The translations under genes were made by a program, and so were the position numbers. Below are positions 1-8,718 of a stretch of DNA of 64,000 nucleotides, piece after piece; position 1 is the first letter of the stretch, and each line of letters opens with the position of its first letter. The notes under the pieces were generated by a model. The model had not been told where the DNA came from and searched no databases. It was given only the letters and a program-made list of their open reading frames with translations. Source of the stretch: Bin55 sp963667455 (GTDB lineage: Bacteria; Pseudomonadota; Gammaproteobacteria; Pseudomonadales; Azotimanducaceae); NCBI GenBank assembly GCA_963667455.2, contig CAXXFR010000019.1:62001-126000 (forward strand), read 5' to 3'.

Positions 1-190
1 TCGCCGCTTCACCCAAGGTCGCAAATGCTTGCGACCGAATTTCCTCAAGTTCGTCCCATCGCATCTCGATCGTCGCCTCGGTTAGGGCTCGAAGGATGGA
101 ACCGTGCTCGACGCCAGGATCGCTTGACGAGTCGACAACTGCGTTGAGATCCACGTTGAGATTCTCTCTTTTGCTGCTCGCACGGAGCAT
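1..190 (-). CDS. Carboxymuconolactone decarboxylase/AhpD-like protein, N-terminal part (runs off window)
   Basis: Open frame on the minus strand from an ATG at 190 to the window edge, 63 codons. The visible N-terminus includes the stretch GSILRALTEATIEMRWDELE, followed by ALGEAA-like text (read here as ATLGEAA). This resembles the segment of AhpD/CMD-fold proteins that precedes the last helices, and the following residues, outside the window, would decide it. It begins 18 bp after the stop of the 209-901 gene on the same strand, so the two are probably co-transcribed. In many genomes alkylhydroperoxidase-like proteins occur as such adjacent pairs. No catalytic CxxC lies in the visible part, so enzymatic activity cannot be judged. 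The family call is moderately supported, the function is not. Confidence 0.5.
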   Translation of the reverse strand, partial: MLRASSKRENLNVDLNAVVDSSSDPGVEHGSILRALTEATIEMRWDELEEIRSQAFATLGEAA

Positions 191-208
191 CAGTGCATGC
201 GAACTCGT

Positions 209-901
209 TCAGTAGAAACACTGATTCAATGCAGATACACGTGCGGCAATGAACTCAACCTGTGGCTGAGTAAGAGCCATGGGCACACCCATCATGGAAT
301 AGTGATTGCGAAAGCAGGTGAAGAAGAGTGCGACGGCTTCGGGCACGCAACCCATTGAACGCATGATGTTCGGCGCGCGGCGGAAGCCAAGCTCAGGATG
401 CTGGATTTCCTGTGAGCTGAGCGGCACCCATGCACCTTCGTCTACGACCCTTGGCTCTGCCTGACCGTGTGGCGTGCCATTACTAGGATGAAGCGTTCGT
501 GGGACTGGCAAACCGATTGCCCGATGGAAGGTGTCGACGATGACGCTCGTAGCAACCACGCTGACAATTTCTACATACTCTTCCTTGGCATGTGTCTCGG
601 TCACGGTATCGAAGACGGTTTTGGTGAAGCGGGCAGGGTCGGTGCGGATCCGGTGGATGAGGTCTACAAGCACCGGCGCTAGCTGAGAAACGCTGTCGTG
701 TTCGCCGGCTACAGCGTTGGGACTCAAAGCCTCTTTACGTTTGTTGCACAGTGTGCAAAGCAACGACTGCCGCGCTTCCAGGACCATCGCAACGCGATCT
801 TCGGCGCTGAAAAATGGACCGGGTTGAGCGATTTTCTGCCACACCTGTTCGTGCGCCGAACGGAGGTCAGATCTGACCTCTAATTGAGCTTGTTCGTACA
901 A
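209..901 (-). CDS. Alkylhydroperoxidase (AhpD/CMD)-like protein
   Basis: A 230-residue protein without signal peptide. The conserved-looking features are an N-terminal helical region with LCTLCNKRKEALSP (a CxxC pair around residues 49-52), then GEHD, then a segment with TDPARFTK and EEYVEIVSVVATSVIVDTF followed by RAIGLPVP. This order matches carboxymuconolactone-decarboxylase/alkylhydroperoxidase-related proteins, where the CxxC and nearby acidic and His residues form a peroxide-reducing centre. The C-terminal half contains ALTQPQVEFIAARVSALNQC, a second short Cys-containing helix typical of the fold. It is transcribed away from the sulfhydrylase gene at 989, leaving an 87-bp divergent promoter region. 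It sits just upstream of a second CMD-like gene. The substrate is unknown; a role in peroxide defence is inferred from the family. Confidence 0.6.
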   Translation of the reverse strand: MYEQAQLEVRSDLRSAHEQVWQKIAQPGPFFSAEDRVAMVLEARQSLLCTLCNKRKEALSPNAVAGEHDSVSQLAPVLVDLIHRIRTDPARFTKTVFDTVTETHAKEEYVEIVSVVATSVIVDTFHRAIGLPVPRTLHPSNGTPHGQAEPRVVDEGAWVPLSSQEIQHPELGFRRAPNIMRSMGCVPEAVALFFTCFRNHYSMMGVPMALTQPQVEFIAARVSALNQCFY

Positions 902-988
902 CGATCAATTCCTTTCACGTATGCGCCAATCATAATTGCACAGACACCAACAGATCACGGCTTGTTGCCGACATAAACAGGAGTCACC

Positions 989-2306
989 GTGCCGACCGAA
1001 GAATTTCCCATACCGCCGCAGACTGGCTTCGACACCCTTGCGTTGCATGCGGGACAGAAACCGGACCCTACAACAGGTGCGCGCGCCACGCCGATCTTTC
1101 AATCCGCGTCGTTTGTGTTTCCGGATACGGACTACGCGGTCGGGCTTTTCAACATTGAGCGCGCCGGCCATGTCTATTCACGGCTTTCCAATCCGACCAA
1201 CGCGGTCTTGGAAGAACGAATAGCCGCGCTAGAAGGCGGTGTGGGAAGCATCGCGGTCGCGAGCGGCCAGGCAGCGATGCAGTTGGCTGTCATGACGCTT
1301 TGCTCAGCGGGTGATCACATCGTTTCGTCTCGATCGTTGTATGGCGGCACCCACAATTTGTTGGACTACACCTTGCCTCGCTTCGGCATCGATACGACAT
1401 TCGTGGACGCGCGTTCGCCATCCGCATTTGCCGAAGCCATACAACCAAACACGCGAATGTTGTTCGGAGAGATTCTCGGGAATCCAGGTCTCGAAGTGCT
1501 AAATGTTCCCGTGTTGGCTGAGGTGGCTCATGACACGGGGCTGCCGTTAATGGTCGATGCCACGTTTGTGACACCCCATTTATTCAAACCGTTCGATCAC
1601 GGCGCTGACTTGATCGTTCATTCCGCCACAAAATTTCTCTCTGGTCACGGCACGGTACTGGGTGGATTGGTTGTCGACGGCGGCACATTCGATTGGGCTA
1701 GCTCAGACCGTTTTCCGACGCTGACGGAACCCTATCGAGGATTTCACGATCTGGTGTTCGCCGAGGAGTTCGGGACCGCTCGCATTTCTCACCCGTGCAC
1801 GAAAGGAAGGCATGCGCGACTTTGGTGCATGCATGTCGCCAATGACCGCGTTCCAGATTCTGCAAGGTGTAGAGACGCTGTCGTTGCGTATGGATCGGCA
1901 CGTCTCGAACGCACGCCAAATCGTTGCATTTCTTGATCAGCAGGAGGCTGTTCGTTCGGTGCTCTATCCCGAGCTGGAGGCACATCCTGACCATGAGTTA
2001 GCCAAGCAGCTTCTTCCACGAGGAGTGGGTTCCGTGTTCAGCATCATCATCGAAGGCGGGCGTGAAGCAGGGCGCGCGTTCATCGAGTCATTGAACTTGT
2101 TTTCCCATCTCGCGAATGTCGGCGACGCCAAGTCTTTGGTGATTCACCCTGCAAGCACGACGCATCATCGTATGAGCGCGGAGGACCTCGCCGCCGCCGG
2201 TATCGATGAAGGGCTGATAAGACTCTCGATCGGACTTGAAGATCCAGGCGACCTGATAAGTGACCTCAGCTCGGCGCTGAGGCGATCGCAGCGGAGCGCA
2301 CGATGA
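989..2306 (+). pseudogene. O-acetylhomoserine sulfhydrylase-like PLP enzyme, broken by a -1 frameshift near 1780
   Basis: Frame 1 runs from 989 and encodes the N-terminal two thirds of a Cys/Met-metabolism PLP enzyme: LHAGQKPDPTTGARATPI, the substrate-loop segment YSRLSNPTNAVLEERIAALE, and the PLP-lysine site LIVHSATKFLSGHG. After EEFGTA (about 1779) that frame turns to noise. In the third frame the text AFLTRARKEGMRDFGACMSP continues the family sequence exactly, through LFSHLANVGDAKSLVIHPAS, to a stop at 2304-2306. One missing base within 1777-1783 explains the break; repaired, the protein would be about 438 residues, normal for MetY-type O-acetylhomoserine sulfhydrylase. The next gene starts inside its stop codon (ATGA), so the operon structure is intact. 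It could be a real null mutation, a programmed shift (no slippery site seen) or a sequencing error. Confidence 0.8.
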
Positions 2307-3094
2307 AAATCGAAGTAAACGGCTCACCAGTATTTGTCGGAACTGGCACGGGAAGTCACAATCGGGATGCTCCCGCCATCGTCTTTGTGCATGGCGCGGC
2401 AATGGACCACACCGTCTGGACTGCCATCGCGCGCTTTTTCGCTCGGCATGGATTTAACGTAGCTGCAGTCGACCTGCCTGGTCATGGTCATTCGGGTGGA
2501 ACACCCTTCGATAGCGTCGAGGACATGAGCGGTTGGTTGAAACATGTCATTGACAGCCTTGATTTTCAGTCGGTGTCGGTTGTCGGGCACAGCATGGGAT
2601 CGCTGGTTGCGATGAGGTTTGCGCACGATCACGGAGACTTGACCGAGCGTATTTCGTTGCTAGGCACTTCCTTGCCGATGAGCGTGACTCCCCTGTTGCT
2701 CAATGCAGCGCAGGCGAACTCCTATAACGCGTATCTGATGGCCAATACTTGGAGTCATTCGCCGCGCGGTAAGTTGGGATCCAGCGACAACCCAGGCGTT
2801 TGGATGATGGGTGTCGGTGAACGACTGATGGGGCGTTGCGGAGCCGACGTCTTTCATGCCGACCTTCAAGCGTGCAACGAATTTGAACTGGAACCAGCGG
2901 ATATCGGATGTCCAACATTGCTGGTGTTGGGCGACGCTGACCAGATGACGCCGGCACGTGCCGGTCTTGCGGTCGCCGAGAAAATCGAGGGTGCGCGTAC
3001 GATTCGGTTAGAGGGTTGCGGTCACGCGATGTTGACTGAACGTCCTAATCAGATTTTGGACTTGCTGAGCGAGCATCATCTCGCCACGAAATAG
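2303..3094 (+). CDS. Alpha/beta-fold hydrolase
   Basis: 263 residues. The N-terminal strand and oxyanion region read FVHGAAMDHTVW, the nucleophile elbow is GHSMGS (Ser near residue 98), the acid is in LGDADQMTP (about 212-216), and the catalytic His is in GCGHAM (about 242). So all three triad positions of the alpha/beta hydrolase fold are present. No signal peptide, so it is probably cytoplasmic. It overlaps the stop of the sulfhydrylase gene by four bases, which implies translational coupling. Fusions or pairs of homoserine O-acyltransferase-like hydrolases with sulfhydrylases exist, but this protein is shorter and lacks recognisable MetX features, so I keep the generic name. Its 3' end overlaps the convergent ion-channel gene by 50 bp. 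Confidence 0.85.
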   Translation: MKIEVNGSPVFVGTGTGSHNRDAPAIVFVHGAAMDHTVWTAIARFFARHGFNVAAVDLPGHGHSGGTPFDSVEDMSGWLKHVIDSLDFQSVSVVGHSMGSLVAMRFAHDHGDLTERISLLGTSLPMSVTPLLLNAAQANSYNAYLMANTWSHSPRGKLGSSDNPGVWMMGVGERLMGRCGADVFHADLQACNEFELEPADIGCPTLLVLGDADQMTPARAGLAVAEKIEGARTIRLEGCGHAMLTERPNQILDLLSEHHLATK

Positions 3095-3503
3095 ACATCT
3101 CAAAGTACGCGTACGACGCCGACCAGGTAATCAGCGTTAGTCCGACCAGAGACTCTACCGTCGCGAAAGTCCGTAACGAACCGATCGGCGTCAGATCGCC
3201 TATGCCAAGCGTGGTGTAGACGGACCCTGAGAAATACACGTAATCCCAGTAGGTGACTGCATTGGTGATCTGACCAAAGCCGTCCAATTGCGCGAAACCG
3301 AAGTAGGCGACGGCGAATAGATTGACTTCAAACAGGTGTGCGAACAGGAATACGAGTATCACGCCAATCAAGCGATGACCTTTGGGGTGCTCGCCACGTG
3401 TTCGGGAGAGGGCGCGGCACACGTGATAGTGGACGAACACGGAAATCGCGGTCAAGCTCACCACGCCAATCAACGTAATGATTGAACTCATTTCGAACGC
3501 CAT
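3045..3503 (-). CDS. Small two-TM potassium-channel-like protein
   Basis: 152 residues from the ATG at 3503 (a GTG lies one codon upstream). It has an N-terminal membrane helix at about 8-28, a second at about 48-75 (LIGVILVFLFAHLF), a pore helix and filter YTTLGIGDLTPIG (about 100-113), and a final helix ending ASYAYFEM. The filter TLGIGD resembles the TVGYGD filter of Ion_trans_2 channels, with Leu replacing Val and Ile replacing Tyr, which may alter selectivity. The start overlaps the stop of the upstream D-threonine-aldolase-like gene (TGATG), so they are coupled, and the 3' end overlaps the convergent hydrolase gene. There is no regulatory RCK domain. Potassium conduction is inferred from the family only. 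Confidence 0.7.
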   Translation of the reverse strand: MAFEMSSIITLIGVVSLTAISVFVHYHVCRALSRTRGEHPKGHRLIGVILVFLFAHLFEVNLFAVAYFGFAQLDGFGQITNAVTYWDYVYFSGSVYTTLGIGDLTPIGSLRTFATVESLVGLTLITWSASYAYFEMSISWRDDARSASPKSD

Positions 3504-4510
3504 CACGCTGATCTGCCGCGCGCGTCGATCTCCCAGATGTCCACGATGGTGTCATCTTCTACGACGTGAATCGCGTCATAGAGATTGATTGTTGGGTCGC
3601 AGTGCGGAACGATGCATTTGATGACGGTGCCCACTTTCACGAGATCATCCATTTCCCATTGAATTGCTCCGTGTTCGTCACCCATAAAGCGATAGCTGCT
3701 TCCACGCGGCGCGCCGTGCACGATTTGAGGAGATTTTGCATCCGTCGAGAACGCTTTCAATCCCGCGTCCGTCGTCGCGAAATTACTGTGATTCGATGAC
3801 ACTACGGATGTCAGAACGAACAACGACGGTTCAAACGCAATCGAGACCCCATCTGGCCCGTTTACTTCAAGGTATTGCCGATCCATGAACGCATAGGAAC
3901 CTGCCTGTAATTCGCTAAGCATGTTCGTGGTGTGATCAATGTCGTACGTGCCGGTTCCGCCTCCGCTCACGATCTCACATTCAATGCCCTCTTCCTTGAG
4001 CGACCGCAAAACTTGTTGCAGTTCCCGCCAGCGACTCAGAGAACTTTGCGCTCGTGCGTCAAAGTCCGCGACGTGCATCAGGTCGCCAGAATAAAACTGC
4101 ACTCCCCGAAGTTTCAATCCGGGACAGTCGTTAACTACGTATCGAACCAATTCGAGCGTCTCTTCTCCGAGAGGAATACCGGTTCGGTGCATGCCAGGAT
4201 CGATGTCGACGAGAACGCTCAACTGCTGGCCGGCAGCTTGCAGTCGCTTGCTTGTTTCAGTCGCGATTTGCACGTTGTCGACGACGACTAAGAGGTCTTC
4301 AGACTTCTCGTTCAAAGCGAGCAAGCGTTCCAAAGCTTGAGGAGTTACGACAGGGGAGGTGATCAGGATGCTGCCGACGTCGCCGTTGGCCATGACCTCC
4401 GCTTCGCCGAGTTTCGCGGTGCAGATTCCGATAGCTCCGGCTTTGTGTTGCAGCTCTGCGATGCGGATGGATTTGTGTGTTTTGGTGTGCGGACGAAGAT
4501 TGATGCCGCT
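3503..4510 (-). pseudogene. D-threonine aldolase/DSD1-type PLP enzyme lacking its N-terminus at a deletion junction
   Basis: The frame reads LRPHTKTHKS at about 4500-4471, the PLP-lysine motif that normally follows some 40 residues of an alanine-racemase-like barrel. It continues through GAIGICTAKLGEAEVM, ILITSPVVTPQALERL, VDIDPGMHRTG and SGGGTGTYDID. The C-terminal domain ends with VPHCDPTINLYD, the metal-binding His/Cys segment of D-threonine aldolases. Upstream of SGINLRPH the family similarity stops and the sequence becomes the reading frame of the ABC permease (4363-5589). No normal start is therefore available: the first in-frame ATG is at 4393, after the PLP lysine. The lysine lies outside any protein starting there, so it would be inactive. 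Looks like the 3' side of a deletion. Confidence 0.75.
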
Positions 4511-5589
4511 GCCATACCCATCAGCTCCACGCCTTCCGCAAATGCGCTGAGGTCGATGCCATCTCCCAGCCAGACTAGGAGAAGAAGGCTAACGACGAGG
4601 CCGCAACCCACCCCCACAATCATCAGGATCAGCGACTCCGAAACCACCTGCCAAACGATCATGGGCGGCCGCATCCCAAGTGCGCGGAACAAACCAAATT
4701 CCTCGGTGCGCTCCAACACAGCGGTGATTAGCGTGTTGACCAAACCGAATACCAATGCACCCATGACGATTCCGAGCCATACGTACAGAACCACATCTCC
4801 CACTTGCACCATGTATCTCGCCATCGGGTTGAATTCCTTCCAACCCAACACCTCGAGATCGGGGTAGGCACTCCGAATAGCCTCGATCAGGTCCTCGTCC
4901 ACATCGCGTGTGTTGAATCGTATTGAGAGTTCAGTGAATTGATCGGTTCCTAGCAGCTTTTGAAGTGCGGCGCGACCGGTGAGCGCGAATGCCTCTTCCA
5001 TGTTGTTGGATTCAGCATCGTAAACACCGACGATTCGATAGCCAATCTCCCGGGCAGATCCATCCGCTGTTTGCGTGGCGACAACGATTCGCCGACCCAA
5101 TTTGGTTTTGAGTTCTTCCATCAACTCGCGGCCAATCACTATCTGCGAGTCGTTCGTGTCGGTGAGGGGTGAACCTTCAATCGCGATGTCTGAAACAAAC
5201 GAGATGTCCTCCTGAATTGGATCGATTCCGACCAGCTGCAGCCCTCGTGCCTCGCGTTCGCTCATCACGACTGCAGGAATATTGATTCGAGCGGCCCAGC
5301 CCTGAGTCGGTAGGTCTTGCAATAGCTCCACGAGATGAGAGGAATCGAACGAGAAACCTCGCTCAATGGAGGGATCGTCGCGAAATCCGGGAGCGTGGAT
5401 TTTCACATGCCCGGTGAAGTTCTCCACTGCCGTGTCGAGAAACTGCAACATCATTCCTCGAATCAAGCTGTTCAGCACAATCACGCCACACACTGCTATG
5501 ACGATCGCAACCACAAGAACGGAGTTTCTGCGGCGTTGTCGCCACAGGTTGCGAATGCTCAGACTAACGATGAGTTTGAAGCGGTTCAT
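4363..5589 (-). pseudogene. FtsX/LolCE-type ABC permease, C-terminus replaced at a deletion junction
   Basis: The product begins MNRFKLIVSLSIRNLWRQ with the usual first TM helix (VLVVAIVIAVCGVIV), a large periplasmic MacB-PCD-like domain, then helices around LYVWLGIVMGALVFGLVNTL, the coupling segment ERTEEFGLFRALGMRP, and IVWQVVSESLILMIVGVG. After EGVELMGMAAAS (about 4512) the family sequence ends. Permeases of this family normally have another TM helix and a terminal PVEALR-like motif, about 60 residues more. Instead there are ~34 low-complexity residues read out of frame through the neighbouring D-threonine aldolase gene. A partner permease and a LolA-like protein lie upstream, but no ATPase gene is present, so the ATPase may have been lost in the same deletion. 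A three-TM remnant is unlikely to work. Confidence 0.75.
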
Positions 5590-5631
5590 GCTCGTGTGCT
5601 GGAGATCGGGTTCATGATCGAGATCAGAGTG

Positions 5632-6855
5632 CTACTCCTTGTATCGCAATGCTTCTACAAGCGAGAGTCGGTAGAGGCGGATGGAGGCAAGTGCTGTGGA
5701 CAAGAGCATGCCAGCCCCAATGGACAGTGGAGCGACTAGGAGCACCTTCAAATCAATTGCAGGATAGATGCGATCAGGGAAGAAAAACTTGTCCACGATT
5801 TCCTCAATCATTGGCGCATCGAGGCTAATTCCGAAGTGCATGAACGGCAGGATCGTGGAGAGACTCAGGCACAGACCCAGCACAACTCCGAGTAGCCATA
5901 TCAGCATGGATTCCGACAGGAACATGCCGAAGAGCGAATTGGTGCGCATACCCACAGCGCGCAACATGCCGAATTCACGTGTCCGTTCAAACATCGTCAT
6001 TACGAACGTGTTGGCGATCGAAAGAACTACGATCAACGTGAGAGTGCCGTAGAGGATTCCGTTGCTGACTTTGTCCAGATCGATGCTCTGTTTGATTTCC
6101 GGCATGAGCACGGACCAGTCGTAGACTGCCAGTCCTTCGGGCAGTAGCTCGGCTATTGTGTCGACTACAGGGCCAGGTTGCATCATTTCGCTTGTCAAGA
6201 GCACAACGCGATGTGCGGCATCGCCGAGATTGAGAGCTTCATTGAGGGTCGCACGAGGGATCTGAACGAGCGACCGGTCCAACGGACTATTGCCGGAATC
6301 GAAGATTCCTGCGATTGTCGGCACCATGAAGGCGATACTCCCCTGAGCATCGGATCCCATGATCACAATCTCGTCGCCGAGCGATAGTTCAAGGTTGCGA
6401 GCCAACGCATCGCCGATGAAGGCCGAGTTGGGATCTTCGAGATACGAGCCTTGCGTCAATTGACTTGACAAGAACGAGACTTCCGCATCGTGGGCCGGAT
6501 CGACTCCAACCACAAGTGCTGCGTAACTCTTCTCGTCCTTGCTGACCACGGCGAAGGTCTCCGTTCGATTGGATACTGCCGTCACACCCGGCAGTTCTGA
6601 CAATGTTCTTCGGAGTGCGTCTGCATCGGGGATTACGCGGTCAACGCGGGGATTCTCCTTGTAGTCGGCTTGTTGCACTTGGATATGACCGCCCCCGAAT
6701 CCAGCCGATATCTCAACCATGGGCTCGTAGCTTCCGGCTTGGAAGGACATGCTCACTTGGACAAGGAGCATGGCAAACGCCACAGCACCACAGGTCAACA
6801 GTGTTCGCCGCCGATTGCGCCAAAGGTTGCGCCAGGCGACAGTGAGAAACAGCAA
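5632..6855 (-). CDS. FtsX-domain ABC transporter permease (LolC/E-like)
   Basis: 407 residues with the classic layout: N-terminal TM helix in VAWRNLWRNRRRTLLTC...FAMLL (about 8-30), a periplasmic domain to about 265, three C-terminal helices (LYGTLTLIVVLSIANTF, MFLSESMLIWLLGVVLGL, VLLVAPLSIGAGMLLSTAL), the coupling-helix text FERTREFGMLRAVGMR, and the family terminus LVEALRYKE. It is complete. It lies between the truncated sister permease (42-bp gap) and the LolA-like gene (41-bp gap), all on the minus strand. This is the common gene set for an inner-membrane complex that moves lipoproteins or lipids from the membrane to a periplasmic carrier. The expected ATPase is not in the window, so the complex may be orphaned or use an ATPase from elsewhere. 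Confidence 0.85.
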   Translation of the reverse strand: MLFLTVAWRNLWRNRRRTLLTCGAVAFAMLLVQVSMSFQAGSYEPMVEISAGFGGGHIQVQQADYKENPRVDRVIPDADALRRTLSELPGVTAVSNRTETFAVVSKDEKSYAALVVGVDPAHDAEVSFLSSQLTQGSYLEDPNSAFIGDALARNLELSLGDEIVIMGSDAQGSIAFMVPTIAGIFDSGNSPLDRSLVQIPRATLNEALNLGDAAHRVVLLTSEMMQPGPVVDTIAELLPEGLAVYDWSVLMPEIKQSIDLDKVSNGILYGTLTLIVVLSIANTFVMTMFERTREFGMLRAVGMRTNSLFGMFLSESMLIWLLGVVLGLCLSLSTILPFMHFGISLDAPMIEEIVDKFFFPDRIYPAIDLKVLLVAPLSIGAGMLLSTALASIRLYRLSLVEALRYKE

Positions 6856-6896
6856 GCAGTCAGCTCCGATGCATTGACAGACAGACTTGCATGGTG

Positions 6897-7658
6897 CTAG
6901 TCCGATCCTCTCAACGAGAAGAGTGTGAACTTCGAGTCGGGGATTTCAATATCGAAGCTGGCAGTCTCGTACTCGATCTCGGTCCAGCTCTCCTCATCTT
7001 CAACCTTCTGTACACGCATCCGTTTTGGAACGTTGCGGCCGTCGAACTCGGCGACTTCCAGAGTCTCGATCCATTTCACAAGCACCATGTCTTGGTCGAA
7101 GTACGAGTGCTTCAGCACGATGAAGTCGTCGCGTAGAGTTATGACTTCCTTGCCCCAGACAACCGCCGCGTTCTCGTTGGGAACAGCCTCGATCATGTAA
7201 GTTGTTCCTTCTGGGCTCTCCTCTGTTGAGACGAGCTCGAGCTGGTACTGCTTGAGCAGTTCGTCCGAACGTGCAAGGTCGTTGTACGAAAAATCCGATC
7301 CCGCCCAATCTTGCGACATCATGGATCGAGGCAGGCGAACGGCACGTTGAATCTTCGGAGAGTAGGTCCACATGCGGTCGCCTTTCTTGAGTGTTGCCAG
7401 CCCGGCATCTCTGGCAGGTTCAGTGAACCGTATGAGTGCATCTTCCCTTCCTCGAGTCCACACAGAGAACGAGGATGTACGCCGCCAGTCCGGGCGATTG
7501 ATCACCATGGTCATTTCCGAGTAGGACGATAGGCCACGCGTTTGGTCGAGCGCTTTGGCTAGCAGTTCGTCAGCAGTGACTGACCGTGTCTGTGCGGTCG
7601 CAAACGGCATCCAAAGAACCATCAACAGGCCGAGTCCAATTGGTACGATACGCCTCAT
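6897..7658 (-). CDS. LolA-like outer-membrane lipoprotein-sorting protein
   Basis: 253 residues with a Sec signal peptide (MRRIVPIGLGLLMVLWMPFATA, cleavage after ATA). The mature part has the family's beta-sheet text: SYSEMTMVINRPDWRR, ALIRFTEPARDAGLATLKKG, MWTYSPKIQRAVRLPRSMMS, QDWAGSDFSYNDLAR, and the terminus SFDIEIPDSKFTLFSLRGSD. These segments match the LolA-like periplasmic carrier family often found beside FtsX-type permeases, whose members hold a lipid or lipoprotein acyl chain in an open barrel. It is the first gene of the minus-strand cluster 7658-4363, so it probably carries the operon promoter in the 79 bp shared with the divergent dioxygenase gene at 7738. Cargo is unknown. Confidence 0.8.
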   Translation of the reverse strand: MRRIVPIGLGLLMVLWMPFATAQTRSVTADELLAKALDQTRGLSSYSEMTMVINRPDWRRTSSFSVWTRGREDALIRFTEPARDAGLATLKKGDRMWTYSPKIQRAVRLPRSMMSQDWAGSDFSYNDLARSDELLKQYQLELVSTEESPEGTTYMIEAVPNENAAVVWGKEVITLRDDFIVLKHSYFDQDMVLVKWIETLEVAEFDGRNVPKRMRVQKVEDEESWTEIEYETASFDIEIPDSKFTLFSLRGSD

Positions 7659-7737
7659 TCATTCATACCGAGAAGTGTGTCGATTAGATAGGTCATGGAG
7701 GGTTGCCGTTCAACTCCTCGAGAGGGAGTGCATTCTA

Positions 7738-8715
7738 GTGCCGAACCGGATCGTGCAAGTATGGAAGGGTACATTGGGCATTGAGCAGCGGCACGCCGAC
7801 CACTATGCGGAGCACGGATTCGCAATAGTCGAGGAGTTTCTCAGTCCGGAGGAGCTTCAAGGTGCACGGGAGGAACTTCAAGAAGTCCTACCCGGCTGGA
7901 TCGAGTGGTGCGACGACCCGAATGGTTCGCCACCGACGAGGCCCGAACCACCTCGCCGCAACATTTGGCGATTCCCGTTTCCGGGCAAGTGGCTCAACCA
8001 CATAACGCTTCATCCTGAACTGCGTCAATTGGCACAACAGTTCGCTGGAGGAAGCGACCTGTATTGCGAACAAGGAAATCTGCACGCCAAGCGAAAAGGC
8101 GACGGATCGGACGTAGATCAGTCAATGCACTGCGACTACGGCAACCACACGCTGGCCTACCCACCGAACCTCCCCGAGTATTGGCAAACCGCCTATTTGC
8201 TCTACTACACCGAAGTGACCATCAATCACGCTCCGACAGCGGTGTGCTCTTGGAAGCACTATCCCGAGAGCCTTCGGGTTCCTTCTTTCTACACCCGCGA
8301 GCAGCGGCCCGAGCTGTACGACAATGAAGTCAAGGTTGTCGTTCCTGCGGGCGGGCTTTTCATCTACAGCATGCGAACCTTTCATCGCGGAACACCATTC
8401 TTGGCAGAAGGTGGCAGAATCGGTGAATTCATCACTTACTCGCCAGCTAGCTGGCGTTGGCTGGGTATAGACAGTTGGCCGGTTGAGGCACCCAGACGGG
8501 AGTTTCGAAAATGGATCGAGCAGGCGACACCAGAGGAACGGGAACTGTTCGGCTTTCCGCGGGCTGGACACTCCTATTGGACCGAAGAGACCCTTGAGGG
8601 TGTTTCGGCCCGCTATCCGAGAGATGGACATGGAGCCGTATCGCGAAGCTCTGGGACGGCAATCATGAACAAAGACAGCGCAGGAACTTTCCGTAGGACA
8701 GTTGAGAGAAATTGA
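7738..8715 (+). CDS. Phytanoyl-CoA dioxygenase (PhyH) family protein
   Basis: Fe(II)/2-oxoglutarate-dependent dioxygenase-type protein of 325 residues from GTG 7738. This start is preceded by GAGGGAG (7722-7728) about 9 nt away; an open frame upstream overlaps the divergent LolA-like gene and is unlikely to be used. The N-terminus has the PhyH opening YAEHGFAIVEEFLSPEEL. The iron-binding segment is visible as SMHCDYGNHT (His-x-Asp), and a distal His occurs in FHRGTPFLAEGGRIG, followed by the Arg that would bind 2-oxoglutarate. The family hydroxylates lipids, secondary metabolites and CoA esters. lpxA follows three bases later, so the two are probably co-transcribed; a link to lipid A modification is a guess from that position. 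Confidence 0.8.
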   Translation: MPNRIVQVWKGTLGIEQRHADHYAEHGFAIVEEFLSPEELQGAREELQEVLPGWIEWCDDPNGSPPTRPEPPRRNIWRFPFPGKWLNHITLHPELRQLAQQFAGGSDLYCEQGNLHAKRKGDGSDVDQSMHCDYGNHTLAYPPNLPEYWQTAYLLYYTEVTINHAPTAVCSWKHYPESLRVPSFYTREQRPELYDNEVKVVVPAGGLFIYSMRTFHRGTPFLAEGGRIGEFITYSPASWRWLGIDSWPVEAPRREFRKWIEQATPEERELFGFPRAGHSYWTEETLEGVSARYPRDGHGAVSRSSGTAIMNKDSAGTFRRTVERN

Positions 8716-8718
8716 GCA

